A model generated the notes under the pieces. That model was given only the letters and a program-made list of their open reading frames with translations, was not told the DNA's origin and searched no databases. Shown here piece after piece: positions 1 through 9,299 of a stretch of DNA of 64,000 nucleotides. The position numbers and the translations under genes are program-made. Within the stretch, counting starts at the first letter, position 1, and each line of letters opens with the position of its first letter. Source of the DNA: Clostridium cavendishii DSM 21758 (GTDB lineage Bacteria; Bacillota; Clostridia; Clostridiales; Clostridiaceae); NCBI RefSeq assembly GCF_900141845.1, contig NZ_FQZB01000004.1, positions 124,001 through 188,000 of the forward strand. The letters run 5' to 3'.

Positions 1-893
1 GTACTCCCGTTTTTATATTGTCCTTCATAATAATAATGTACTAAAGAAGGTACATTTTTAACATACGCTTGTCTAACTCCTGAATTAGTTGGATACTCAA
101 CTAATAGTAATTGTTTGCTGTGACTGATATCCAATACGGTTATGTTATCTCCACTTGATACTCATCTGCCAGGAATTACATTCCCTTCTGAATCCCTTGC
201 ATATAAAAAGTCTCCTTCTACTTTTGCATTATTAGCATAAGTAAACCCTACTATAGGCTTTGTATTAACTTGCTTACTTTCTTCTTTAGGACTAGTTATA
301 TTTATACTTTGTCCATTAATAGCATTCTGAATATCTTGACATAAAGTATTCCAAGACTTACCGTATTGAATTAGAAAAGAATATGGGTCCTGATGGTCTG
401 TCTGCCTATAAGTATCACTTATATACTTATGACTAAAAATATTATTAGCTGAATTCCATCCATTAGATTTACATATACTTGCTGCTAATTCAACTGTATT
501 CTTATATCCCTCATTGAATTGTTCTATATTACCGCTTCTAGGATTACACATCTCTATACTAAGATAATTTCTATTTGCATAACCTCCAGCGTGCCATGCC
601 TGTTCATTACCTGGAATAATTTGTATTACTCCATTCCAATCCACAAAATAATGCGCCGAAGCTCCTACATATACCCTGTTAAAATAATCCCTGTTATTTT
701 GTGCAGTCGCACCTTCATTACAAGTACCATGAATTACAATTCCTATAGGTCTTAGGCTTCTATAACTTCTATTATTATTTATGAATTGCTGATTAATTGG
801 TAAAGCCTGTACCATAATTGAAGAAAAAGAAAAGGTAGCCAATAAAGCTACCAATACTGATAAGATTTTAAATTGTTTTTTCAATATTTCCAT
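1..893 (-). pseudogene. N-acetylmuramoyl-L-alanine amidase (Amidase_2) with in-frame TGA; runs off the window edge
   Basis: Zn-dependent peptidoglycan amidase of the Amidase_2/PGRP fold, cutting the MurNAc-L-Ala bond. Residues 1-30 are a signal peptide (hydrophobic stretch ending VQA). The fold follows: GIVIHGTCNEG holds the first His ligand, SAHYFVDWNGVIQIIP is the typical strand pair, and AWHAGG and HKYISDTYRQTDHQDP carry further ligands. After residue 243 (NVIPGR) there is a TGA at 162-164. The same frame then stays open to the window edge and encodes VSSGDNITVLDI...VRQAYVKN. This matches the SH3-like tail of the amidase at 40020-41021 (HRVDIGDKIEVLDV...VRRAYVTN), so the stop separates catalytic domain from wall-binding domain. 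CGA to TGA is the simplest explanation. The catalytic part may still be made. Start ATG at 893 with RBS GGGAGATGG overlapping the end of the preceding holin remnant. Confidence 0.85.
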
Positions 894-899
894 CTCCCT

Positions 900-1102
900 T
901 TACTTTTTGAATATGTGATCTTTTATTTCTTTAACATCAGTTTGGACATTTTCAACTATATTGAAATTCTCACTTAGTTTATCCAATAGGTCCTGGTACC
1001 TTTTTCTCTTTCACCTGTAGTTTTTAAGACATACAGGAGTAGAAAAACAAAAAGTCCGTATCCTAGCCCTTGATTTACGGATAATTCTAATAATTCATTC
1101 AT
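900..1102 (-). pseudogene. UviB/BhlA-like holin, frameshifted
   Basis: Not a single open frame; read by eye. From ATG 1102 the frame gives MNELLELSVNQGLGYGLFVF then LLLYVLKTTGEREK, a single N-terminal membrane segment of the BhlA/UviB bacteriocin-holin type, and then runs into a stop. If one A is added to the A5 run (plus-strand T5, 1001-1005), the frame continues RYQDLLDKLSENFNIVENVQ and ends KEIKDHIFKK at TAA 900-902, the usual charged tail. Good RBS (GAGGTG) before the ATG. The stop lies 7 bases before the amidase start, so holin and amidase form a lysis pair. A sequencing error in the homopolymer is the main alternative to a real mutation. Confidence 0.75.
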
Positions 1103-1135
1103 AGTACACCTCACCTCAATATTCTAAGAAATACA

Positions 1136-1162
1136 AAAAAGAGCACCCTTATAGATGCTCTT
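1136..1162 (-). terminator. Rho-independent terminator after the Ig-like gene
   Basis: AAGAGCATC / GGTGCTCTT stem followed by TTTTTTG on the minus strand. It separates the Ig-like gene from the lysis pair. Confidence 0.75.
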
Positions 1163-1168
1163 AATATC

Positions 1169-2185
1169 TTATTTATCTGCTTCATATGACCTAATTTCAA
1201 ATGAAGCTATTTTATCAAATACTACATATTCTTTTACTGTTTTGTATGGATTTATTTTTTTATTAAATCCATATCTAACTTGTCCCTTACCATTACTTGA
1301 ATCGAACCACTTTTCAAAAGCCGATATTTCATCTGGTGATACATCATATTCTTTAGTTATTCCATTTACCATTGTTATAGCTAATATAGATCTACTTTTA
1401 TCTTCGGTTACATTAATTTCGCAAGTTACTTTTAAATCAGTGCCTTTAACTTTAGCAGTTATTGTTGCAGTTCCTATTTTTTTACTTGCTACTACTTTTC
1501 CATCTTTATATTCAGCAATACCTTTATCACTTGATGACCATTCAATTTCTTTATTTGTTGTATTGTCTGGTTTTACTGTAGCTATTAGTGGCTCTGATTT
1601 TCCTGTTACTAAACTTATTGATGATTTATCTAATGTTATTGAATCTACATATGGTTTTAATTCTCCCTTTTCATCTATGTCTATAGCATCAAACACAAAA
1701 AGACCATTTACCTCTATTTCAACAGTGTGATATCCTAATGATAATGGTAATGATTCAAACACTAAAGCTTTGTATATCGAGCTTTCGCTATATTCATTAA
1801 AATTACTAGCTACTGTGCCATCTATTTTTACCTGATTTGTGTCATCATTTATTCTATCTTTATTAATATTAGTTATTATTCTAAAACGAGTTCCATAAAA
1901 TTTAAATAAAACTTTATCACCAGCTGTTTTTGCTACATGATAGCTACCCTCATAACCACCTCCATCTTCTGCAGCAACCCAACTTTCCCCATTATATTGA
2001 AAATATGAATTTGTATCATCATATCTTTTCCATCCATTTTCAGGTTGTAAAAGTTGCGTTCCAAACTTAGCACTATTCTCAGTTGTATCATTTAAATTCT
2101 TTGCTCTAACACTCGTTGGATTTAAAAAACTAAAAAAAGTAAATGCTAAAATAATACTTAAAACTAAACTAATTTTCTTTTTCAT
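1169..2185 (-). CDS. Secreted protein with carbohydrate-binding-like and bacterial Ig-like (Big_2) domains
   Basis: Exported protein of 338 residues. The signal peptide is about residues 1-28 (MKKKISLVLSIILAFTFFSF, cleavage near VRA). Residues ~45-170 form a beta-rich module (AAEDGGGYEGSYHVAKTAGD, FKFYGTRFRIIT, YHTVEIEVNG) like the galactose-binding-type domains of clostridial surface and phage proteins. Residues ~178-262 are a Big_2 domain (SITLDKSSISLVTGKS, IEWSSSDKGIAEYKDGKVVA, GTATITAKVKGTDLKVTCEI). The last ~70 residues are a small unassigned domain. Likely a wall- or polysaccharide-binding surface protein; its position beside a holin/amidase pair also fits phage cargo or a tail-associated protein. 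ATG at 2185, RBS AAGGGGG. Own terminator downstream. Confidence 0.7.
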   Translation of the reverse strand: MKKKISLVLSIILAFTFFSFLNPTSVRAKNLNDTTENSAKFGTQLLQPENGWKRYDDTNSYFQYNGESWVAAEDGGGYEGSYHVAKTAGDKVLFKFYGTRFRIITNINKDRINDDTNQVKIDGTVASNFNEYSESSIYKALVFESLPLSLGYHTVEIEVNGLFVFDAIDIDEKGELKPYVDSITLDKSSISLVTGKSEPLIATVKPDNTTNKEIEWSSSDKGIAEYKDGKVVASKKIGTATITAKVKGTDLKVTCEINVTEDKSRSILAITMVNGITKEYDVSPDEISAFEKWFDSSNGKGQVRYGFNKKINPYKTVKEYVVFDKIASFEIRSYEADK

Positions 2186-2390
2186 TTATATTTCCCCCTT
2201 AAAAATTACTACAGTTACTATTATATAACTACATAATTTTCAATTTCAAGGAAAATATTTCTACATTTTTCCTTATATTTTATAAATAAAGTAAATTTTA
2301 TATAATAAATTCTTATTGAAATTAAAATGCTAATATTTTGAAGGATTTTAACCAAAAGCAACCTAAGTTTCTTACTTAAAACTTACTATC

Positions 2391-2409
2391 TTCATATACC
2401 GTATGAAGA
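2391..2409. other. Small inverted repeat in the 2186-2512 gap
   Basis: CTTCATA-N5-TATGAAG, 7-bp arms. The rest of this ~330-base intergenic stretch shows only AT-rich promoter-like sequence and no open frame I would call. Function unknown. Confidence 0.35.
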
Positions 2410-2511
2410 ATAGCCTCAAAAGAAAATCAGTCGATATTTTAAGTATCCTATAAAATTTATAGTGTGAAAATTGTGTAAAAATTATATTATCAACGCTTTT
2501 TAAGCAAAATA

Positions 2512-2552
2512 AAAAAACTCTTAAAGCTAGTATCTACAAGCTTTAAGAGTTT
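2512..2552 (-). terminator. Terminator of tRNA-Glu
   Basis: AAACTCTTAAAGCT / AGCTTTAAGAGTTT stem, minus-strand T tract, directly after the CCA end of the tRNA. Confidence 0.85.
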
Positions 2553-2554
2553 AA

Positions 2555-2629
2555 TGGTAGCCCATAGGAGAATCGAACTCCTGATTCCACCGTGAGAGGG
2601 TGGCGTCTTGACCTCTTGACCAATGAGCC
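2555..2629 (-). tRNA. tRNA-Glu (anticodon CTC)
   Basis: Folds as a 75-nt cloverleaf with encoded CCA. Acceptor GGCTCAT pairs with ATGGGCT, discriminator A. The anticodon stem CCACC/GGTGG encloses CTCTCAC, giving anticodon CTC (codon GAG). The T arm contains GTTCGATTC. Its 3' end faces the decayed lysis genes at 0-2.2 kb, and tRNA 3' ends are frequent phage attachment sites. No duplicate of the 3' end is visible in the window. Confidence 0.95.
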
Positions 2630-2788
2630 ATAACTTACTTTTTTATTATATCACATAATTTATAAATTGCAAATATTTTCTTCATCTGACTTTATATTAT
2701 TTAATTATTAATATATTGATTAATTTCAAAATTATAAACTAACTATAAAAGTTAGCTTATATATTATACATTAAAATGATTATTTATA

Positions 2789-3562
2789 TTATTGTTTTTC
2801 TATATATACAGCCTCATCGCCTTTTAAATCCCAAGTCACATCAACACCAAGTTTTTTTGCACCTAATGCAAAATGTATCAATGCTATACCTAAGTCTATT
2901 CTTTCATAATTAGATTTGGTTTCTTTAATATATGATCTAACTTTGTTACCATCATATTCAAAATGCCACGGTTGTCTATTTAATGCTGAAGGAGCTTTTC
3001 TTACTGATCCTAATGCAAAAAATAACCACTGAGGAATGCTACAATTTATAAGAGTTATTAAATCTTCTATATTATTTTTATCCTTAGCTACTTTTCCTAA
3101 AATTTTTTCCTTTAAACTCTTCTCATCTTTAACGTAGCCAAGGGCTATAGTAATATATAACTTTTCATCATCCTTAATACTTATTATATTTTCTAGCGCT
3201 TTCTTATTATAAGTTCCACCAATCCAACAGGTTCCTAGTCCTAAAGAGGTAGCCTCTAATACCAAAGCCTCACCATAATAGCCTAACTTAAGTTCTATAT
3301 TTTTATCATTACTATCTCCAACTAATGCTAAACAATACTTAGCTCCGCTTATAGTTCCATAAGATGCTTTAAAACCCTTAAAAACTTCTTCGCAGTCCTT
3401 GATTAATTGTATATTTAAATCTGCGTTGCTATTAATTTTATAAATTAATTTTTGTAAAGCTTCTATTTTTTTTATCTCTATATCCTCATTAATATAACTT
3501 CTTCTAGATACTCTTTTATTCATTTCAGTATACCAATATTCCTTAAGCTCCACCCTACTCAC
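2789..3562 (-). CDS. Nitroreductase-family flavoprotein (TM1586-like)
   Basis: FMN-dependent oxidoreductase of the clostridial branch in which two half-domains lie in one chain. The N-terminal part begins KRVSRRSYINEDIE (phosphate-binding Arg pair). The middle has YGEALVLEATSLGLGTCWIGGT, the helix and turn typical of nitroreductases. The C-terminal half has RKAPSALNRQPWHFEYDGNKV, where SALNRQPW is the FMN contact segment, and DLGIALIHFALGAKKLG. At 257 residues it is longer than single-domain members (170-220). The start is GTG at 3562 with a weak RBS; an ATG at residue 14 (MNKRVSRR) is possible. Substrate unknown. Monocistronic. Confidence 0.75.
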   Translation of the reverse strand: MSRVELKEYWYTEMNKRVSRRSYINEDIEIKKIEALQKLIYKINSNADLNIQLIKDCEEVFKGFKASYGTISGAKYCLALVGDSNDKNIELKLGYYGEALVLEATSLGLGTCWIGGTYNKKALENIISIKDDEKLYITIALGYVKDEKSLKEKILGKVAKDKNNIEDLITLINCSIPQWLFFALGSVRKAPSALNRQPWHFEYDGNKVRSYIKETKSNYERIDLGIALIHFALGAKKLGVDVTWDLKGDEAVYIEKQ

Positions 3563-3723
3563 ATCCCATCTATTCCATTATATTACTCGGTTTTTAATTT
3601 TATTATACTCTTTTATTTACATTTTAAAAATATATTTTCAGAAAATTCATAACTACACATTTTATAATTTTATTAAAAACCTAACTAATTAAATCCAATA
3701 TATTCCTCGCATAAAAGAAGAAA

Positions 3724-3766
3724 AGATGCAAATTACCTTGAAAGCATTTCACATCTTTATTCTAAG
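3724..3766 (-). terminator. Terminator of the 1770-residue signalling gene
   Basis: AAAGATG / CATCTTT arms around 24 bases, followed by a pyrimidine-rich tract on the minus strand, just beyond the stop at 3785. Confidence 0.55.
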
Positions 3767-3784
3767 AAAATCTTTATACTTTAT

Positions 3785-6700
3785 CTATAATATTGCTACA
3801 GCTAATTGAGCTAAAGTCTTAACAAAATTTAAATCTTCAAACTTAAACTCTTTAATTTTTATAGATGTTGTCAAATAAATAACTCCCTTTACTGCACCTG
3901 ATTTTATCATAGGAACTATTATTACAGAATTCCATTCTGGAATTCCAGTAATAGGATCATAACCTGTTATATCATCCCAATCTATAGTACATATTTCTTG
4001 CTTAGTAGTTATAACATTCGCAACCATTTTTTCATTAAAATTTCTTATATTACTCCAAGCATCTTCAAAGATTTTTCTCGAATATTTTTCTTTAATAACT
4101 CCTTCTTTTACCTTAAAAAACAACCCTTTTTCTGCCTCTGTAATTTCAATTATCCTACCTAGTAAATTAAAAATCTTATTTTCTGTAGTATCTATTTCCT
4201 TAATTAATTCTATAAAGTCTACCATGACTAATACTTTTCTTGAATCTTGAACCAAATTTCCATTTATTATACCAGATAATTTATTCGTATATTTTTTGTT
4301 ATTATCAAGATCCTCTTTCCAAATTTCACATCTATTTTTTCCATTTTCCTTTGCTACATAAAGCGCTTGATCTGCCTTCTCTATAAGTTGTTGTTTAAAT
4401 TCAGATTGTTCCTTATATGTAGCAATTCCCATACTTACTGTTACTGGTCTTTTATCACCTAATATATCTTTATTTTCAATATTTTTTCTAACTCTTTCTG
4501 CTATTTGAAATGCTAAGTTACTATCAGCATTTTTAAGGATTAATATGAATTCTTCTCCACCATATCTACCACAAACGTCCCCATCCCTTATAGAATCCAT
4601 TGTAACATTAGTGACTTTTTTTAATACGTCATCACCAGTCTGATGCCCGAACTTGTCATTTATCCCCTTAAAATTATCTAAATCAAATATTACTATAGAA
4701 AAAATCCCATTTCCCATATTAGCCATTTGTATATGATTCTCTAAAACCTCTTCTATAGCTTTTCTAGTTAATGTTTGTGTAAGTTTATCAATATTTGCTG
4801 TAAGCTTCAATTTATATGTGTTTATAATAAATCTTATAAATTGCTTTAATTCCATACATTTTGATAAACTATTTTCATTAAAATTATTTAATATGGTTTC
4901 AGATTCCATATATATATATACCTTGGGCATAATGAATATACACATTATAGCTTTTATCCCTTTAGGTAAACACTTTAAATTTATATTATTTTTATCATAA
5001 GCTGCTTCACTTATAACTAATGATTTCTTTGTGTCTTCAACTTTTTCTAAAAATACTTTTATTCCCTCTAAATCATTCTCCTCATTAGTTGATGCAATTA
5101 CTGAATAATTAACATTGTCATCTCTCAAAATTATTAATCCTTTAGTTGCCAATACATCACTTGCTAAAATCTTAATAATAATATCTAAAATTTTTGTTGG
5201 TTCATCAGTCATATTTATTATAAGATCTCTTATACTACTAATTCCTTCTGGGAGAATTGACCTATATATGTTTTTTGCAGAACTAATAAAATTATCATTG
5301 TTTAATATCTCTACAAATTTGTCATAGCTAAAAAGATTATTTAAATCTTTTAAAGCAGAATGACTAATTTTATTTTTATCAGGAATAGCTGTATATAAAT
5401 TTTTAATTTCATTAAACTTATAAAAAGGGTTAATCATATCATGATAATTAAAAAACTTAACTCTTTTATCCTCTGGTACTTGAAGTGTATTAGTTTTTAT
5501 AATTTCACATGCTTCAAAATAATAATTTGCAGCATAAAAGTAATTTTTTTTATTAATATAGTAATCACCTACATCACTCAATATCTTCCACTTCAGCAAT
5601 TTATCCTTTATCCTTCTTGCAAGCTCTAAATTAGTATTTATCTCATTAATAATCTTATCTCTTCTTTTAATAAGATTTCTTAAATATATACCCTTAAGCT
5701 TTACGCTATCAACTGTTACAACATTCTCATCTAAAATATTTTCATTTAATAAATTTATAGCATCATTTTTAAATCCCTTGTTAATAAGCACAATGCACAT
5801 ATCATATAATGAATCAATACTTTTATTTGCGCTACCGTAACTTTCTATTATAAATTTAAACCCTTCTATACTTTTTTGTATTTCTGATAAATTATTCGCT
5901 CTTTCAACACTTAATATATATATAAGCATATTAGCATTTTTAAACTGGGTAGTTCTATCGTTATTATATACATATAATGCTTTTTGTAATAAATCATAAG
6001 ATTTATCTATTTCTCCAAACTTATAATATAGCTCTGCTCCTATTTGGTAATAAATACTTATCAATTTCCCTTGATTTGGATGTTCAATTAACTCTTTTTC
6101 TGCTCTTATATAATATTCATTAGCTTCTCTATATTTATCTAACTTTAAAAGTACATAACTTATACAATTATAAATATAAAATACGTTTGTTTCTATTTCA
6201 CTTTTTCTTGTCTTATCTAAAGCTTCATTAAAATATTTAAGAGCTAAATCATAATCTAAATTTTCTAAATATGCCGAAGCTAAATTTATTAATGAGTATA
6301 TATTCATACTTATAATATTATTTTCCTCAGCCATTTCTAATACCCTTGTAAAATATTTTATTGTTTTTTCACTATCTTGATAATAATCTGAATAAATTAC
6401 TCCTATATTATTTAATGACGTAACCATACCTGAAATATCATTTATTTGCTCAAAATATTGTCTACTTAAATTATAATTTTCAACAGCATCCTTTATTTTA
6501 GATTGTTCATAATATATTACTCCAAGAATATTATGCATAAAAGCTTTAAATTGTAAGTGTTCGTCTGTGCATAAACTTATACATTCCTTACATATATCTA
6601 TACTTTTTTCGTAATTTCTACTCATACTAGTTATGATAGCTAATGCTCTTCTATTCTCTAAATAACCATTTATATAATCTATTTCTTTTAAAATAACATC

Positions 6701-9097
6701 TGCTTTATTTATAAATTCTAAAGTTTTTTCTAATTCATTTTTTCTTTGATAAACACTAGCAAGTTTATTAAGCATATCTACTTGTAATTTTTTGTTATCC
6801 TCATGAATTGTAAAATCATATACATCATTATATATTTCTATAGCTTTTGATAAATTACCAGCATTAGAATATAAGTCACCTATTTTTATAACTATATCTA
6901 TTTTAGCTATAATATTTTCTTCCTCAGAAAATAAGCTTAGAGCCTTTTTATAGTTTGAAAGTGCCCTATCCATTATTCTAAGTCTTTCCATCTTATATGC
7001 ATTTTCTATACAATATTCTCTAGCTTTAATGTTATCTCCAGACTTTTCTAGGTGATATATTATTTCATCATCATTTTTAAATACTTCTTCTAATATTTCA
7101 GCTGCCTGTTTATGTTTATCTTTAAGATTTTTAATATCTATCCTTTCATAAATAAGATTTTTCAACACTTTATTTGAAAAATTAAAAGTACACCCTCTAT
7201 TATCAGCCTTTTTAGAAAGTATTCCTTTACTTATTAAAGCATCTATATATTTTTCTATATCTATATTATAAGATTTGTTAAAAGCATGTATAATTTGTAT
7301 AGGTATATCTATATTGAAAACTGACATATTACTTAAGATTTCATAACTTATATCATCAATTTCTTTTATTTGATTTAAAAGAGCTTGTTCCATCGTAGGT
7401 GCAATTGGTAACTCTTCAAAACTATCATATAAAGTTTCCCATATATAGTCATCATTTACATAAATCAACTTCTTAGAGAGGAAATCTTTTAATGTTTCTT
7501 CTATAAATAAAGGATTACCATAAGTTTTATTATATACTATATTTGCAAATGACCTAGGAACTTCATTTATGCTAAGTATTTCTTGAATCATTTTTGAAGT
7601 ATATTCACTATTAAAAGCTTCAAGTTTTATATCTATATAGTTATTATTCTTATTTATAAAATTATAAAATCTATTATTTGAAAAATATTCTGTGTCATTA
7701 TAAGAAATTATACTTATTATATTTTTATCTTTAACTGTTTGACTGTTGAAATATTCTAAAAAATCAATAGAAAATTCATCTAGGCAATGTGCATTATCAA
7801 TTATAAAGATTATAGTTTTATTTTTTATTGCTTCTTTAATAAAACTATATAATCTACTTATTAATCTATATTTTTCTTTTTCACCTTCTAATATTTCAGC
7901 TCTATCAATATTTTTCATTTCTGCAAGTTCTGGAATAAAATTTATAAGTTCACTTTCATATCTATATACAATTTCATTATCACATTCAGCTACTAAATTT
8001 TTAAATATTTCAACTAGTGCTATATTACTTCTATTAATTTTATTTCCTAGTAAAAAGCTTGAATAAACATCAATTTTTTTCATATTAAAAATATAAGTTA
8101 ACTCTTTTAATAATCTTGTTTTTCCTATTCCTTGTTCACCATGCACCACTATATTATTATTTATGCTTTTATGATGAATACTATCATTAAAAACACTTAT
8201 TACCTTTTTAATCTCATAATCTCTTGCTATAATTTTTGTTTTAAATATAAGTTTTTCTATATCATTTTTTTCAAGTGCTAAATAATTCTTATTAAAAATT
8301 GTATTTATATCATTAACTATATCTCCTACTGTCTCATAGCGATCTTTCCTCTTTTCAAAAATTATTCTTTCTATTATATTTATAATTTTTTTATAAAAAT
8401 CATTTCCTATTGAAACTTTATTTTTCAAATTATCTATTTTTTTATTTATATCTGATTCATCATAAATATTTTCACCACATAAAGCTATTAAAAGTATTCC
8501 TAAAGCATATATATCAGCATATATATCCTTTTTATTATCAGTTATACTTTCATTATTTTTAAAAACATCTGTAATATTATCTTGTTTCCACTCTTCTTTT
8601 TCAATTTCTATTGTAGGTATATCTTTAAGTAATATATTATATATATTATTTTTTTTGTTTATAACTATATTCTGTATATTTAATTCTCCATAAACAAAGC
8701 CTCTAACATGTAAATAATTAATACCTTTACATAACTTAATAAATATATTTAAAACTTCCTCTTCATTTATTTGCTTAACTAAACTATTAAAGCTTATATT
8801 ATTTTCAGCATATTCTTTTGTGTAAAAGTATTCCTTTTTATTAATTTTCTTACCATCTATAGAGTAAATTAATCCAAAATTAAAAAGCTTAATTATATTA
8901 CTATTCTCAATATTGGTTAATGACAAAAATTCTTCTATTAAAAAATCTATTTTACTTCTAGTTATAACTTCAGAGTTAATAATGCTAAGCTGCTGTACTT
9001 TATAGTTATCCATAACATCTATAACTATGTACGATGTTAAGAGATTATCTTTTTTTATATTTCCTACAACCCTGTATCTATTATTTATTAAATTCAT
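3785..9097 (-). CDS. Giant signalling protein: pseudokinase - STAND ATPase - TPR - GAF - GGDEF - GAF
   Basis: 1770 residues, with no membrane segment seen. Residues 1-270: Ser/Thr-kinase fold lacking key residues. There is no Gly-rich loop, the HRD site reads YGE (GFVYGELNIQNIVI, ~136) and DFG reads DIP. Residues ~285-660: AAA_16/STAND ATPase with Walker A GEQGIGKT (~324) and Walker B TIIFIIDNAH. Residues ~680-1230: tandem TPR-like helix pairs. Residues ~1285-1415: GAF-like. Residues ~1430-1590: GGDEF with DKLTQTLTR, RYGGEEF (~1513) and the inhibitory site RxxD (RDGD) five residues before it, so diguanylate cyclase activity with product inhibition is expected. Residues ~1605-1765: second GAF. 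Inferred role: a STAND-type sensor that couples nucleotide- and TPR-dependent assembly to c-di-GMP synthesis. ATG at 9097, RBS GGAGGTG. Monocistronic. Confidence 0.85.
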   Translation of the reverse strand: MNLINNRYRVVGNIKKDNLLTSYIVIDVMDNYKVQQLSIINSEVITRSKIDFLIEEFLSLTNIENSNIIKLFNFGLIYSIDGKKINKKEYFYTKEYAENNISFNSLVKQINEEEVLNIFIKLCKGINYLHVRGFVYGELNIQNIVINKKNNIYNILLKDIPTIEIEKEEWKQDNITDVFKNNESITDNKKDIYADIYALGILLIALCGENIYDESDINKKIDNLKNKVSIGNDFYKKIINIIERIIFEKRKDRYETVGDIVNDINTIFNKNYLALEKNDIEKLIFKTKIIARDYEIKKVISVFNDSIHHKSINNNIVVHGEQGIGKTRLLKELTYIFNMKKIDVYSSFLLGNKINRSNIALVEIFKNLVAECDNEIVYRYESELINFIPELAEMKNIDRAEILEGEKEKYRLISRLYSFIKEAIKNKTIIFIIDNAHCLDEFSIDFLEYFNSQTVKDKNIISIISYNDTEYFSNNRFYNFINKNNNYIDIKLEAFNSEYTSKMIQEILSINEVPRSFANIVYNKTYGNPLFIEETLKDFLSKKLIYVNDDYIWETLYDSFEELPIAPTMEQALLNQIKEIDDISYEILSNMSVFNIDIPIQIIHAFNKSYNIDIEKYIDALISKGILSKKADNRGCTFNFSNKVLKNLIYERIDIKNLKDKHKQAAEILEEVFKNDDEIIYHLEKSGDNIKAREYCIENAYKMERLRIMDRALSNYKKALSLFSEEENIIAKIDIVIKIGDLYSNAGNLSKAIEIYNDVYDFTIHEDNKKLQVDMLNKLASVYQRKNELEKTLEFINKADVILKEIDYINGYLENRRALAIITSMSRNYEKSIDICKECISLCTDEHLQFKAFMHNILGVIYYEQSKIKDAVENYNLSRQYFEQINDISGMVTSLNNIGVIYSDYYQDSEKTIKYFTRVLEMAEENNIISMNIYSLINLASAYLENLDYDLALKYFNEALDKTRKSEIETNVFYIYNCISYVLLKLDKYREANEYYIRAEKELIEHPNQGKLISIYYQIGAELYYKFGEIDKSYDLLQKALYVYNNDRTTQFKNANMLIYILSVERANNLSEIQKSIEGFKFIIESYGSANKSIDSLYDMCIVLINKGFKNDAINLLNENILDENVVTVDSVKLKGIYLRNLIKRRDKIINEINTNLELARRIKDKLLKWKILSDVGDYYINKKNYFYAANYYFEACEIIKTNTLQVPEDKRVKFFNYHDMINPFYKFNEIKNLYTAIPDKNKISHSALKDLNNLFSYDKFVEILNNDNFISSAKNIYRSILPEGISSIRDLIINMTDEPTKILDIIIKILASDVLATKGLIILRDDNVNYSVIASTNEENDLEGIKVFLEKVEDTKKSLVISEAAYDKNNINLKCLPKGIKAIMCIFIMPKVYIYMESETILNNFNENSLSKCMELKQFIRFIINTYKLKLTANIDKLTQTLTRKAIEEVLENHIQMANMGNGIFSIVIFDLDNFKGINDKFGHQTGDDVLKKVTNVTMDSIRDGDVCGRYGGEEFILILKNADSNLAFQIAERVRKNIENKDILGDKRPVTVSMGIATYKEQSEFKQQLIEKADQALYVAKENGKNRCEIWKEDLDNNKKYTNKLSGIINGNLVQDSRKVLVMVDFIELIKEIDTTENKIFNLLGRIIEITEAEKGLFFKVKEGVIKEKYSRKIFEDAWSNIRNFNEKMVANVITTKQEICTIDWDDITGYDPITGIPEWNSVIIVPMIKSGAVKGVIYLTTSIKIKEFKFEDLNFVKTLAQLAVAIL

Positions 9098-9138
9098 TAT
9101 TAAACACCTCCATAAAAATAACCCTGTAAAAGATTTTA

Positions 9139-9186
9139 AAGTTTTGAAAAGTCTATAAGTATAAACTTATAGACTTTTCAAAACTT
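9139..9186 (-). terminator. 48-nt perfect palindrome, terminator of the alcohol dehydrogenase
   Basis: 22-bp perfect stem (AAGTTTTGAAAAGTCTATAA and complement) with loop ATAA. It lies between the dehydrogenase stop and the next start. The T tract is modest, so a binding or pausing role is possible. Confidence 0.65.
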
Positions 9187-9299
9187 AGTATTAGTATATA
9201 TTATTTATTATATACTTAAAGATTAAGTATAATAACTTCTTAACTTTAATTTATCAATTTATAACATTAATCAATAAATCTAATTAAGCTAAGTAAAAC

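Noticed and set aside
1155..1730. Long plus-strand frame opposite the Ig-like gene
   Set aside because: Antisense shadow of a gene with signal peptide and Big_2 domain; no RBS.
2512..2552. Hairpin as an attachment-site repeat
   Set aside because: It has a T tract directly after the tRNA and behaves as a normal terminator.
9139..9186. Perfect 48-base palindrome as a mobile-element end or replication site
   Set aside because: Its position directly after a stop codon and before the next gene fits a terminator, and no other copy is seen.
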